From Nocardioidaceae bacterium (GTDB lineage Bacteria; Actinomycetota; Actinomycetes; Propionibacteriales; Nocardioidaceae), in assembly GCA_018672315.1 (NCBI GenBank), contig CP076053.1, positions 62,001 through 126,000 on the forward strand: a stretch of 64,000 nucleotides of DNA. The letters run 5' to 3'. Positions 28,532 through 35,573 of the stretch are shown here, piece by piece. Numbering within the stretch: position 1 is the stretch's first letter; each line of letters opens with the position of its first letter. The translations under genes were made by a program, and so were the position numbers. Under the pieces are notes generated by a model, which was not told the DNA's origin, ran no database searches, and was given only the letters and a program-made list of their open reading frames with translations.

Positions 28532-28603
28532 TGGGCGATACTGGGTTCGAACCAGTGACCTCTTCGGTGTGAACGAAGCGCGCTACCACTGCGCCAATCG
28601 CCC
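28532..28603 (-). tRNA. tRNA-Val (CAC)
   Basis: A complete 72-base cloverleaf: acceptor GGGCGAT/ATCGCCC with discriminator A, D arm GCGCAGTGGTAGCGC, anticodon stem CTTCG/CGAAG with loop TTCACAC (anticodon CAC), and T arm CTGGTTCGAACCCAG. CCA is not encoded. TAATGT on the minus strand at 28615-28620 is a good -10 placed 11 bases upstream. It differs at four positions by eye from the tRNA-Val (GAC) at 30600. Confidence 0.95.
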
Positions 28604-28899
28604 GAGCACGTCGAACATTAGCGCACGTCCCCGGCCCGTTCTCACCTGGGGCTCGGGTGCTGCGACGTGCTCCGTGACGTCGTCACGCGACTGTGACTAG
28701 ACCGCCCTAGACCGTTCGGGGGGTGACCCGTCCTCCCTGCGGATCGGGCCGAACACCCCCACGAGACCCGTTCACGGATGAAGCGATCGTCCAGACCGGC
28801 GAGTCCTTTACCTCACACGACCGTCACCACGGCGCGGGTCCCTCGTTCTAGTCCTCGACACAGGCCAGCTCGGTCACACCGCTTCCAGGGGGAAACACC
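28604..28899 (+). promoter_or_regulatory. Region upstream of ssgA-like gene with MtrA-like box
   Basis: This 296-bp gap has no gene. At 28674-28686 there is a 13-bp palindrome, GTGACG-T-CGTCAC. Overlapping it, GTCAC-N6-GTGAC (28682-28697) matches the GTNAC-N6-GTNAC pattern described for the response regulator MtrA. CTAGACCG occurs twice in tandem at about 28697-28715. The ribosome-binding site of the next gene is AGGGGGA. A chance match to the box is possible, about one per 64 kb. Confidence 0.4.
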
Positions 28900-29346
28900 A
28901 TGTCGTTCCGCAGCCAGGACCGCCGCACCGGCACCGACGCCACGACCGTCGCCCGCCGTATCCACCTCGACCTGATCGACGGGATGGGGCGCAGTATCGA
29001 CCTGACCGCCGGCTTCGTCTTCGACGCCGCCGACCCGTACGCCGTCACGCTCACCTTCTACACCGACGGTCCGGAGGTGACCTGGAGCTTCGCCCGCGAC
29101 CTGCTCGCCACCGGTGTGCGCGAGCCCGCGGGCACCGGCGACGTGCACGTGTGGCCCTCGGTCGACCGCGACGGACGCCCGGTCACCGTGATCGAGCTGC
29201 AGAGCCCCGGCGGCCAGGCACTCCTGCAGGCGCCCACCTCCGACATCTCCGCCTTCGTCACGGCGACCCAGTCCGTCGTCCCGGCCGGCGAGGAGTCGGC
29301 CCACCTCGACCTGGACTCCCTCGTCGACGCGTTGCTGGCCGTCTGA
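28900..29346 (+). CDS. SsgA-family sporulation/cell division regulator
   Basis: SsgA-like protein (SALP); in Streptomyces these recruit FtsZ or control septum and peptidoglycan remodelling. The 148-residue protein shows the family core: DPYAVTLTFY, then VTWSFARDLLATGVREPAGTGDVHVWP (about 63-89) and SPGGQALLQAP. The length is typical. ATG at 28900 follows AGGGGGAAACACC. It is flanked by a possible MtrA site and by a perfect terminator hairpin, so it is a single-gene unit. Most similar in layout to SsgB, but the subfamily cannot be fixed by eye. Confidence 0.85.
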   Translation: MSFRSQDRRTGTDATTVARRIHLDLIDGMGRSIDLTAGFVFDAADPYAVTLTFYTDGPEVTWSFARDLLATGVREPAGTGDVHVWPSVDRDGRPVTVIELQSPGGQALLQAPTSDISAFVTATQSVVPAGEESAHLDLDSLVDALLAV

Positions 29347-29397
29347 GGCCATCGACCCGCTGCCGCGCTGGTCGGACTTCTCGGCAGCATCCCCCTC

Positions 29398-29434
29398 ACG
29401 GAGCGTCGCAGGCCCTGTGCCTGCGACGCTCCGT
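29398..29434. terminator. Bidirectional terminator, 16-bp perfect stem
   Basis: Arms 29398-29413 and 29419-29434 are exact reverse complements around CCTGT. It lies between the SsgA-like gene (plus) and the convergent class IV aminotransferase (minus). Confidence 0.85.
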
Positions 29435-29463
29435 CGCGTCCGCCCGACGACGTCGGACGCGGG

Positions 29464-30312
29464 TCAGCCCCGGTGCCCGGGTGCGCGGGACGCCCACACC
29501 CTGATGGCGTGGCGTACGACCTCCCCCGGCGGCACCGGTCGACCGTCGACCGCAGTGACCGCCTGCACGTCGCGGAACGTGGAGGTCAGGAAGACCTCGT
29601 CGGCCTCGTGCAGCACCTCCAGCGGGGCGTCGACCTCGACGACCGGCACCGCTCCGTCCTCCCGCAGCCACGTGAGGGCCAGGGCCCGGGTGACCCCGGC
29701 GAGGCACCCGGAGACCAGCGTCGGCGTACGGATCTCGCCGTCGACGACGTAGAAGACGTTCGAGCCCGTGCCCTCGCACAGCAGGCCGGCAGTGTTCCCG
29801 AAGACAGCCTCGGCGGCCCCGGCCTGACGGGCACGGCGCAGGGCGAGCACGTTCTCGGCGTACGACGTGCTCTTCACCCCCGCGAGCGCCCCCTGCTCGT
29901 TGCGGCGCCACGGCACGGTCACCACCGGCGCGGCAGCAGGCTGCGGTGCCACGGGGCCGTGCACGACCGCGTACGTCGGTGGACCGTCGCCCCGGTCGGA
30001 CCCCATCGGGGCCTCCCCGGCGGTGTACGTCAGTCGCAGCCGCGCCAGCGGGGTGGTGCCCTCGGTGGCGGCCTCGCGGGCGAGCAGCGCGTCGATCGCC
30101 TCCCTGAGGAGGCTCGTGTCGGGCGTCGGCATCTCCATGGCCGCGGCGGATCGCAGCAGCCGGTCGAGGTGCTCGCTCAGCGCGAAAGGGGAACCGTCGT
30201 AGACCGCGACGGACTCGAAGATCCCGTCCCCCACCGTGAGGCCGTGGTCGAGCAGGCTCACCCGCGCCAGCGAGGCGTCGTCGTGCAGCTCGCCGTCGAG
30301 CCAGGCCCTCAT
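29464..30312 (-). CDS. pabC: Class IV aminotransferase, probable 4-amino-4-deoxychorismate lyase
   Basis: PLP enzyme of the branched-chain aminotransferase/aminodeoxychorismate lyase fold; in folate synthesis PabC forms p-aminobenzoate. The 282-residue protein has the catalytic Lys in GVKSTSYAENVLALRRA (about 146-162), EGTGSNVFYVVDG for the PLP phosphate/Glu side, and TSTFRDVQAV. The substrate cannot be decided from sequence; a D-amino-acid or branched-chain aminotransferase is an alternative. TAAGGT at 30319-30324 (minus) ends 6 bases before the ATG, predicting a leaderless transcript. It is convergent with the SsgA-like gene. Confidence 0.75.
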   Translation of the reverse strand: MRAWLDGELHDDASLARVSLLDHGLTVGDGIFESVAVYDGSPFALSEHLDRLLRSAAAMEMPTPDTSLLREAIDALLAREAATEGTTPLARLRLTYTAGEAPMGSDRGDGPPTYAVVHGPVAPQPAAAPVVTVPWRRNEQGALAGVKSTSYAENVLALRRARQAGAAEAVFGNTAGLLCEGTGSNVFYVVDGEIRTPTLVSGCLAGVTRALALTWLREDGAVPVVEVDAPLEVLHEADEVFLTSTFRDVQAVTAVDGRPVPPGEVVRHAIRVWASRAPGHRG

Positions 30313-30423
30313 GGGGCGACCTTAGACCCGCGGCGCGCCAGGTCACCCCCCGGTTTGCGGCCCGGAGCGGATCGGCTATGGTTTCACCCGCACGCACAGC
30401 CGGTCAGCCGGTGAACGTGACAA

Positions 30424-30496
30424 GCGGACGTAGCTCAGTTGGTAGAGCGCAACCTTGCCAAGGTTGAGGTCGCGAGTTCGAGCCTCGTCGTCCGCT
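30424..30496 (+). tRNA. tRNA-Gly (GCC)
   Basis: A 73-base cloverleaf: acceptor GCGGACG/CGTCCGC with discriminator T, D arm around AGCTCAGTTGGTAGAGC, anticodon stem CAACC/GGTTG with loop TTGCCAA (GCC), and T loop GAGTTCGAGC. CCA is not encoded. It is the first of a Gly-Cys-Val array. Confidence 0.95.
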
Positions 30497-30527
30497 CGGA
30501 GAAGGCCTGTCAGGGCCCTCCCCACCT

Positions 30528-30598
30528 GGTGGAGTGGCCGAGAGGCGAGGCAACGGACTGCAAATCCGTGTACACGGGTTCGAATCCCGTCTCCACCT
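30528..30598 (+). tRNA. tRNA-Cys (GCA)
   Basis: A 71-base cloverleaf: acceptor GGTGGAG/CTCCACC with discriminator T, anticodon stem ACGGA/TCCGT with loop CTGCAAA (GCA), and T arm CGGGTTCGAATCCCG. CCA is not encoded. Middle gene of the Gly-Cys-Val array. Confidence 0.95.
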
Positions 30599-30599
30599 C

Positions 30600-30674
30600 G
30601 GGCGATTGGCGCAGTGGTAGCGCGCTTCCTTGACACGGAAGAGGTCACTGGTTCAAACCCAGTATCGCCCACCA
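30600..30674 (+). tRNA. tRNA-Val (GAC)
   Basis: A 72-base cloverleaf plus an encoded CCA (30672-30674). Acceptor GGGCGAT/ATCGCCC, anticodon stem CTTCC/GGAAG with loop TTGACAC (GAC), and T loop with TTCAAA. It starts two bases after tRNA-Cys. It is nearly the same sequence as tRNA-Val (CAC) at 28532, in the opposite orientation. Confidence 0.95.
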
Positions 30675-30676
30675 TC

Positions 30677-30713
30677 CGAACCCGCTGAGCCGCTCGTCGG
30701 CCCGGCGGGTTCG
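30677..30713 (+). terminator. Terminator of the tRNA array
   Basis: CGAACCCGC (30677-30685) pairs perfectly with GCGGGTTCG (30705-30713), with a GC-rich 19-base loop. It starts three bases after the tRNA-Val CCA. Confidence 0.65.
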
Positions 30714-30738
30714 TCGTTCCGGGCCTACGATCGCCACC

Positions 30739-31479
30739 ATGGTCGCCACCATCAACCGTCGAGGTCCTCGCAGCATCACGTCCGCCGCTCCCGCAGTCCT
30801 CGCCGCCGCGGCGCTGATCGGATCCCTCGCAGCCTGCTCGACGACCGAGCCGGCGCCTGGCGCGGTCCCTGAGGCGTCCCAGGGCGCATCCCGGGGCGCA
30901 TCCCAGGGCGCATCCCAGGGCCCCTCTCAGAGCGCGTCGACCTCTGCGCCCTCGGCGTCTTCCGAGCCGTCCGCGAGCTCCCAGCCCTCGGCGGCTCCGA
31001 CGGCGGAGCCCGACCCCGCCTTCGCGGGAAGCACCACGCCCGGCGAACGCAGCACGTCCGCCGGGTCGGGACCCTACGACCTCGTGCTCACCGACGTACG
31101 CACCGGCGGCCAGGAGGGCTACGACCGCGTGGTCATGGAGTTCCGCGGATCGGCCGTCCCCGGATTCCAGGTGCGCTACGACTTGAACCCGCGCCTGGAG
31201 GGCAGCGGCGATCCCGTACGCCTCGACGGCGGCGCCGCGCTGGTGGTCACCGCCGACCGCACGACGTACCCGGGAGAGGGCTCGGACTACTACGCAGGGC
31301 CGAACCGCCTCGACGGTCCTGGCGGGTCCGTGACCGACGTCGTGGTCGGCGGCACCTTCGAGGGTTACACGGACATCTACGTCGGCGTCGCCGACGAAGC
31401 ACGGCCGTACCGCGTCTTCACGCTGACCGATCCCCCGCGCGTCGTCGTCGACGTCGCCGCCTCCTCAAGCGAAGGCTGA
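30739..31479 (+). CDS. AMIN-like domain lipoprotein
   Basis: A 246-residue lipoprotein. Signal and lipobox LIGSLAAC place the lipidated Cys at residue 33. It is followed by a low-complexity Ser/Ala/Gln/Pro linker (about 34-95), partly made of ASQG repeats. The C-terminal domain (about 108-243) has YDLVLTDVRTGGQEGYDRVVMEFRG and RVFTLTDPPRVVVDV, as in AMIN-like domain lipoproteins of actinobacteria, which are envelope proteins of poorly known role. TACGAT ends 7 bases before the ATG, suggesting leaderless transcription. Confidence 0.75.
   Translation: MVATINRRGPRSITSAAPAVLAAAALIGSLAACSTTEPAPGAVPEASQGASRGASQGASQGPSQSASTSAPSASSEPSASSQPSAAPTAEPDPAFAGSTTPGERSTSAGSGPYDLVLTDVRTGGQEGYDRVVMEFRGSAVPGFQVRYDLNPRLEGSGDPVRLDGGAALVVTADRTTYPGEGSDYYAGPNRLDGPGGSVTDVVVGGTFEGYTDIYVGVADEARPYRVFTLTDPPRVVVDVAASSSEG
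30874..30921 (+). repeat. Four 12-bp tandem repeats in the lipoprotein linker
   Basis: Four copies of a 12-base unit close to GCATCCCAGGGC, with a degenerate fifth copy to 30933. Each encodes Ala-Ser-Gln/Arg-Gly, in frame. Copy-number change would lengthen or shorten the linker without breaking the frame. Confidence 0.85.
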
Positions 31480-31531
31480 CCCGGCGACCCGGCAGGTTTC
31501 CAGCACGCGGCAACGCTGGCATGGTCGGGGC

Positions 31532-31906
31532 ATGAACGTCGTCGCCTGGATCCTCTCCGCCGTCCTCGCCCTCGCCTTCGTCGCCGCAGGCTCGATCAAG
31601 ATCCTCCGCTCCAAGGAGCAGCTGCTCGAGGACCCGCGGTTCGCCTGGGCCGAGGAGTTCTCCCGCAGCCTCGTGACCTTCATCGGTGTCGCGGAGGTGC
31701 TCGGCGCGCTCGGGTTGATCCTGCCGTGGGCGCTGGACATCGCCCCGGTGCTGACACCGATCGCCGCGCTCGGGCTCGCCGGCACCATGGCCGGCGCCCT
31801 GGTCACCCACGCCCGACGCAACGAGCTGAAGGAGACGGCGCTGCCGACGGTGGTGTTGGGCGTGCTCGCCCTGGTCGTCGCAGCGATCCGGTTCGCGCAA
31901 CTGTGA
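31532..31906 (+). CDS. DoxX-like membrane protein
   Basis: A 124-residue protein with four predicted membrane helices and the DoxX pattern: AWILSAVLALAFVAAGSIKILRSKEQL at the N-terminus, FIGVAEVLGALGLILPW in the middle, and LVTHARRNE before the last helix. DoxX-family proteins are linked to redox or sulfur handling in some bacteria, but this subgroup is not characterised. It stands alone between an AMIN-like lipoprotein gene and a convergent pair of small membrane-protein genes. Confidence 0.75.
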   Translation: MNVVAWILSAVLALAFVAAGSIKILRSKEQLLEDPRFAWAEEFSRSLVTFIGVAEVLGALGLILPWALDIAPVLTPIAALGLAGTMAGALVTHARRNELKETALPTVVLGVLALVVAAIRFAQL

Positions 31907-31918
31907 CCGCGGCGGGGC

Positions 31919-32059
31919 TCAGGCCTCCGCGCCGAACAACCGCGGGATGAGCGACAGCGCCATGAAGGCCGCGAACGCGATCAGCACCATCAGCAGCGCC
32001 AGCCGCAGCCGTCGGCGACGGCGCTCGGGGGTGGAGGCGGGATCCGGGTCGGTCTTCAC
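31919..32059 (-). CDS. Small single-pass membrane protein, 46 residues
   Basis: A short gene. GTG at 32059 overlaps the stop of the upstream PGPGW gene in a GTGA. The peptide begins VKTDPDPASTPERRRRRLR and continues with one hydrophobic helix (LALLMVLIAFAAFMALSLI) and a short tail. A basic cluster directly before the helix predicts a cytoplasmic N-terminus. The 4-base overlap is the same coupling used by real gene pairs throughout this window, which is the main reason to believe it. No family recognised. Confidence 0.6.
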   Translation of the reverse strand: MKTDPDPASTPERRRRRLRLALLMVLIAFAAFMALSLIPRLFGAEA

Positions 32060-32610
32060 GATGCTCTGTCCTCCACGGGGTCGGCGGGCCGGTCGGCCCC
32101 GGCGTCATGCGCGTCGAAGTCGGTGTAGCCGCTGTCCTCGGCGGTCTTGCGCTGCGCCCGCTCGAGTCGACGCCGGCCTTCCTCGCCGCGGTAGTTCTTG
32201 TAGCTGTAGACGATCGTCGCGAGGGCGATGAGGGCCGACGCGATCATCGTGGCGCCGGCGGACCAGCCGCCCATGAGCCAGAAGCGGTCGGCGACAGGCC
32301 ACCACGTCGGGGCCTCCGGGCCGAGCCCCCAGAAGAAGCCCGCCGCGGTCAGGAAGACGACACCGAAGAGCGAGACCGCGATGCGTCCCCACGACGACAC
32401 CGAGTCGGCGGCGGTCTGCAGGGCGCGTACGCGGACCGGCGCGAGCCGCTTCTCGGCCCAGTCGTACTGCGTCGCGAGCAGCGCGAGGCCGGCGAACAGA
32501 GCCAGCAGCCCCGGGCCCGGCAGCACCAGGGCGGCGATGCCGACGACGACCAGTGTCCAGCCGAGGCCCTCGATGAGGATGCGCTTGAGCCCACGACCGA
32601 CGTCTGCCAT
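32056..32610 (-). CDS. PGPGW-type transmembrane protein
   Basis: A 184-residue membrane protein. The first hairpin, GWTLVVVGIAALVLPGPGLLALFAGLALLATQYDWA (about 16-50), is the diagnostic PGPGW-family block. Two more hydrophobic segments follow (about 76-95 and 112-138), then a hydrophilic basic/acidic C-terminus. Function unknown. It is upstream of, and overlaps, the 46-residue membrane protein gene. CACACT ends 7 bases before the ATG, a weaker version of the leaderless pattern seen elsewhere here. Confidence 0.75.
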   Translation of the reverse strand: MADVGRGLKRILIEGLGWTLVVVGIAALVLPGPGLLALFAGLALLATQYDWAEKRLAPVRVRALQTAADSVSSWGRIAVSLFGVVFLTAAGFFWGLGPEAPTWWPVADRFWLMGGWSAGATMIASALIALATIVYSYKNYRGEEGRRRLERAQRKTAEDSGYTDFDAHDAGADRPADPVEDRAS

Positions 32611-32637
32611 GAGTCAGAGTGTGGCGTACGCGACCAA

Positions 32638-33393
32638 TCAGCCGCGGTCGCCGCGCGAGGAGAGGTGCTGCCGGACGTGCGCCAGCTCCTGCAGCACCTG
32701 GGCCAGCTCCTCGCGCAGCTCGCCCTGTCGCGCGTCGTCCTCGGCCTCCAGCTCGGCCTCACGCTCCTCCCCCACCTGACCGACCAGCCAAGCGGCCACC
32801 GTCGCGGTGAGGGCACCGATCAGCGCGACCCCGAAGACCATCAGCCCCAGCGCCACCAGACGACCGGTCACCGTGATCGGGAAGAAGTCGCCGTAGCCCA
32901 CCGTGGTGACGGTGACGCACGCCCACCACAGGGCGTTGCCGAAGCTCGTGATGTTGGCGCCCGCGGCGTCCTGCTCGGCGTCGAGCACGGCCAGCGCACC
33001 GATGAGCACAGCGATCACCGCAGCCATCCCGATGTAGGTCGCCGCCCGGCTCGCGGCGTGCGCCGCACCACGGTTGATGACGCGCACGAACACCAGCAGC
33101 TGCAACAGCCGCAACGGCCGCAGCATCGGCAGCACCACGATCGGCACCTCGTACCAGTGCTGTTTGAAATACCTCAGGCGGTCCCGGGACACCGCGAGCC
33201 GCACGCCGTAGTCGACGACGAAGGCCATCCAGGTGCCCCACACGACGTACTCCAGGAGTCGTTCGGTGCTGCTGGAGAGACCCTGGTCGACCACCTGCCA
33301 CGCGTACGCCGCCACGAAGACGACCGCGAGGACGAGCATCGGGATCTCGACCGCCGACTCCCAGCGCTCGCGCCTGCTGACCTGGGCGCTCAT
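32638..33393 (-). CDS. Voltage-gated-type potassium channel
   Basis: A 251-residue ion channel of the six-helix Kv type. Hydrophobic S1-S3 lie at about 17-70, an S4-like segment with regularly placed Arg (MLRPLRLLQLLVFVRVINR) at about 90-108, and a pore loop with the selectivity filter TVGYGD at 164-169. S6 is followed by a C-terminal coiled coil rich in Glu/Gln/Leu (about 213-245) that probably helps tetramers form. ATG at 33393 is 2 bases after the stop of the RCK-channel gene, so two different K+ channels form one operon. Confidence 0.88.
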   Translation of the reverse strand: MSAQVSRRERWESAVEIPMLVLAVVFVAAYAWQVVDQGLSSSTERLLEYVVWGTWMAFVVDYGVRLAVSRDRLRYFKQHWYEVPIVVLPMLRPLRLLQLLVFVRVINRGAAHAASRAATYIGMAAVIAVLIGALAVLDAEQDAAGANITSFGNALWWACVTVTTVGYGDFFPITVTGRLVALGLMVFGVALIGALTATVAAWLVGQVGEEREAELEAEDDARQGELREELAQVLQELAHVRQHLSSRGDRG

Positions 33394-33395
33394 GA

Positions 33396-34481
33396 TCAGT
33401 CCTCCTCGACTGCGACGTCCTCCTGGTGCGTGCCCGGCCGCGCCGCCCACGGGGCCTCCTTCGCCGGGCGTACGACGATCAGCTTGTCGCCGCGGGCCAG
33501 CTGGGTGACCACGGGGTCGAAGTAGCGGTGCACCCGCCCGTCACGGACGACGGCGATGACCTGGTCGGGCAGGTCCTGGGGCTGCTTGCCCACCTCGCGG
33601 ACGAGCAGGTCGCGCTCGGCGACCTCGAGCCCGTCGCCGGAGGACAGGAGGTCGTCGAGCACCGACCCGAGCTGCGGGCTGATCGTGGACAGACCCACCA
33701 GCCGGCCGACCGCGTCGGAGGAGGTGATGACCTGGTCGGCGCCCGACTGCCGAACCAGCGCGATGTTGTCCTCCTCGCGCACCGTCGCGACGATCCACGC
33801 GGCGTCGTTGAGCTCGCGGGCGTTCAGCACGGCCAGGATCGTGGAGTCGTCGCGGTCGGTGGTGATGATGACCTGCTGCGCGCGGTTCACGCCGGCCCGG
33901 CGCATCACCTCGCGCCGGGTGGCGTCGCCGGTCACGACCGCGATGCCGTCACCCTGGGCGTCCGCCGCGGCCTCGGTGCCGGGGTCGACGATGACGAGCT
34001 GGTCCTGCTCGATGCCGTTGCTCATCAGGGTCTTCACCGCCGACCGACCCTTCGTGCCGTACCCGATGATCACGGTGTGGTCCTTCAAGGTTCTCCTCCA
34101 GCGCTGGATCTTGAAGCTCTCGCGGCCCTGCGCGGCCAGCACCTCGATCGTGGTGCCGATCAGCAGCACCAGGAAGCCGATGCGGAACGGCGTGATCACG
34201 AAGGCGTTGATCATGCGGGCGGTGTCCGTGACCGGTGAGATGTCGCCGTACCCGGTCGTCGACAGCGTGACGGTCGTGTAGTAGATCGCGTCCATCAGGC
34301 TGACCGTGCCGTCGGCGGAGTCGCCGTACCCGTCGCGGTCGATGTAGACCAGCAGCACGGTGGCGACCAGGATCGCGGCGGCCGCGGTCAGGCGCCGGCT
34401 CAGCTCCCACCACGGCGAGCGGCTCGGCGTCGGCAGGGTGACCATGTCCAGGTCGGGCCGCTCGAACGTCTCCTTCGCCAC
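33396..34481 (-). CDS. Potassium channel with TrkA-N (RCK) domain
   Basis: A 361-residue two-helix K+ channel of the MthK/Kch type. TM1 (about 31-47), a pore loop with filter TTGYGD (75-80), TM2 (about 95-115), then an RCK domain with the NAD-binding GYGTKG motif (140-145) and Asp at the end of strand 2 (VIVDPG). The remainder is a TrkA-C-like region. The start is GTG at 34481. TAGGTT at 34488-34493 (minus) ends 6 bases before it, predicting a leaderless transcript. It is upstream of, and coupled to, the Kv-type channel. Confidence 0.9.
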   Translation of the reverse strand: MAKETFERPDLDMVTLPTPSRSPWWELSRRLTAAAAILVATVLLVYIDRDGYGDSADGTVSLMDAIYYTTVTLSTTGYGDISPVTDTARMINAFVITPFRIGFLVLLIGTTIEVLAAQGRESFKIQRWRRTLKDHTVIIGYGTKGRSAVKTLMSNGIEQDQLVIVDPGTEAAADAQGDGIAVVTGDATRREVMRRAGVNRAQQVIITTDRDDSTILAVLNARELNDAAWIVATVREEDNIALVRQSGADQVITSSDAVGRLVGLSTISPQLGSVLDDLLSSGDGLEVAERDLLVREVGKQPQDLPDQVIAVVRDGRVHRYFDPVVTQLARGDKLIVVRPAKEAPWAARPGTHQEDVAVEED

Positions 34482-34490
34482 CGGTCGAAC

Positions 34491-35555
34491 CTAACCGGTG
34501 CGGTCGCGTCGCAGCCGCACCGGCGCGGTGCGCAGCCGACGGATCAGGTCGGCGCGGGCCCGGCTGGTCGTCTCCTCGGGCCAGACCTGGTCCACCGCCG
34601 CGTTCACGGCGGCACCGATGAGCACCGCGATGCTCAACAGGTAGAGCCACAGCAGCACCGCGATCGGCGCGGCCAGCGGACCGTAGATGCTCGTCGACCC
34701 GCCCGCGGTCGCGGAGATGACGCTGCGCAGCACGTACGAACCCCCCACCCAGACCACGAGCGTGAACGCCGCCCCCGGGAGGTTGAGCCACCACGACGTG
34801 CGCACCGGCACCGACAGGTGGTAGAGCAGCGCCAGGAACACCGTGACGAGCACCAGCAGCACCGGCCAGTAGAGCGAGACCAGGGCGCCGAGCTCGGTCG
34901 GGAGCACCTCGCGCACCAGGTCGGGCCCCGCCACCGCGAGCGGGAGCGCCGCCACGGCCAGCACCATGCCGATCAGGTAGAGCGTGAACGACAACGCGCG
35001 CGTGGACACGATGCCGCGCTGACCGCCCAGGCCGTACATGATCGTGATGGTGTCGATGAAGACGTTCAGCGCGCGCGAGCCCGACCACAGCGCCAGCACG
35101 AAGCCGACCGAGATGACGCCGTAGCGCCCGCCCCCGGTCAACACGTCGTCGAGGATCGGCGCCACCACCGTCTGCACCGCGGGCTCGGTCAGGGCCCGGC
35201 CCGCGGCGTCCATCGCCGAGTCCCGCACGGCGTCGAGCTGGGCCGCCGGGAAGTTGTCGAAGACGTACCCCACCGTGCCGGCGAGCGCGAAGACCAGCGG
35301 CGGCAGCGACAGGATCGCGAAGAACGCCGCCTCGGCCGCGAGCCCCGTGACCCGGTTGCGCATGCAGATGCCGACCGTGCGGACCACGACCGACCAGAGC
35401 TGGAGCACGCGGTGGCGAAGCCCCTCGGGTGCGCGTGGTCGTGCCGCCCGCACCGCCCCCTGCACGGTGCGCCCAGCGCGGCCGGTGCGCCCAGTGCGCC
35501 CGGTGCGCCCGAGACCGCCCGAGGGCAGGGGCGTACGCGTGTCGGGCACCGTCAT
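34491..35555 (-). CDS. YihY/BrkB family inner membrane protein
   Basis: A 354-residue polytopic membrane protein of the YihY/virulence factor BrkB family, whose exact function is unsettled. A basic N-terminal extension of about 50 residues contains GRTGRTGRTGRAGRT, coded by short tandem repeats. The family core follows: RVTGLAAEAAFFAILSLPPLVFALAG (about 70-96), WSGSRALNVFIDTITIMYG, and the last helices IYGPLAAPIAVLLWLYL. ATG at 35555 begins 7 bases after a -10-like TAGCGT and is divergent from the AidB-type gene with 18 bases between starts. Confidence 0.88.
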   Translation of the reverse strand: MTVPDTRTPLPSGGLGRTGRTGRTGRAGRTVQGAVRAARPRAPEGLRHRVLQLWSVVVRTVGICMRNRVTGLAAEAAFFAILSLPPLVFALAGTVGYVFDNFPAAQLDAVRDSAMDAAGRALTEPAVQTVVAPILDDVLTGGGRYGVISVGFVLALWSGSRALNVFIDTITIMYGLGGQRGIVSTRALSFTLYLIGMVLAVAALPLAVAGPDLVREVLPTELGALVSLYWPVLLVLVTVFLALLYHLSVPVRTSWWLNLPGAAFTLVVWVGGSYVLRSVISATAGGSTSIYGPLAAPIAVLLWLYLLSIAVLIGAAVNAAVDQVWPEETTSRARADLIRRLRTAPVRLRRDRTG

Positions 35556-35561
35556 GACGCC

Positions 35562-35568
35562 TACGCTA
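35562..35568. promoter_or_regulatory. Shared symmetric -10 element for two divergent leaderless genes
   Basis: TACGCTA reads TACGCT on the plus strand, ending 6 bases before the ATG of the AidB-type gene (35574). On the minus strand it reads TAGCGT, ending 7 bases before the ATG of the YihY gene (35555). Each fits TANNNT. Only 18 bases separate the two start codons, so neither gene has room for a separate promoter or a ribosome-binding site. Confidence 0.75.
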
Positions 35569-35573
35569 GACCG

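Noticed and set aside
26343-28589. A 748-codon minus-strand frame opposite the second sulfatase
   Set aside because: It even runs through a tRNA gene; the plus-strand sulfatase motifs are intact.
28532-28603. Integration (att) site of a genomic island at tRNA-Val
   Set aside because: No integrase and no direct repeat of the tRNA 3' end in the same orientation; the second copy is a full tRNA in the opposite orientation.
30874-30933. Phase-variable repeat switching the lipoprotein on and off
   Set aside because: The repeat unit is 12 bases, so gain or loss stays in frame and only changes linker length.
34818-35573. N-terminal extension of the AidB-type protein
   Set aside because: The open frame continues upstream through the YihY gene, but AidB homology starts at the ATG at 35574 and a -10 lies just before it.
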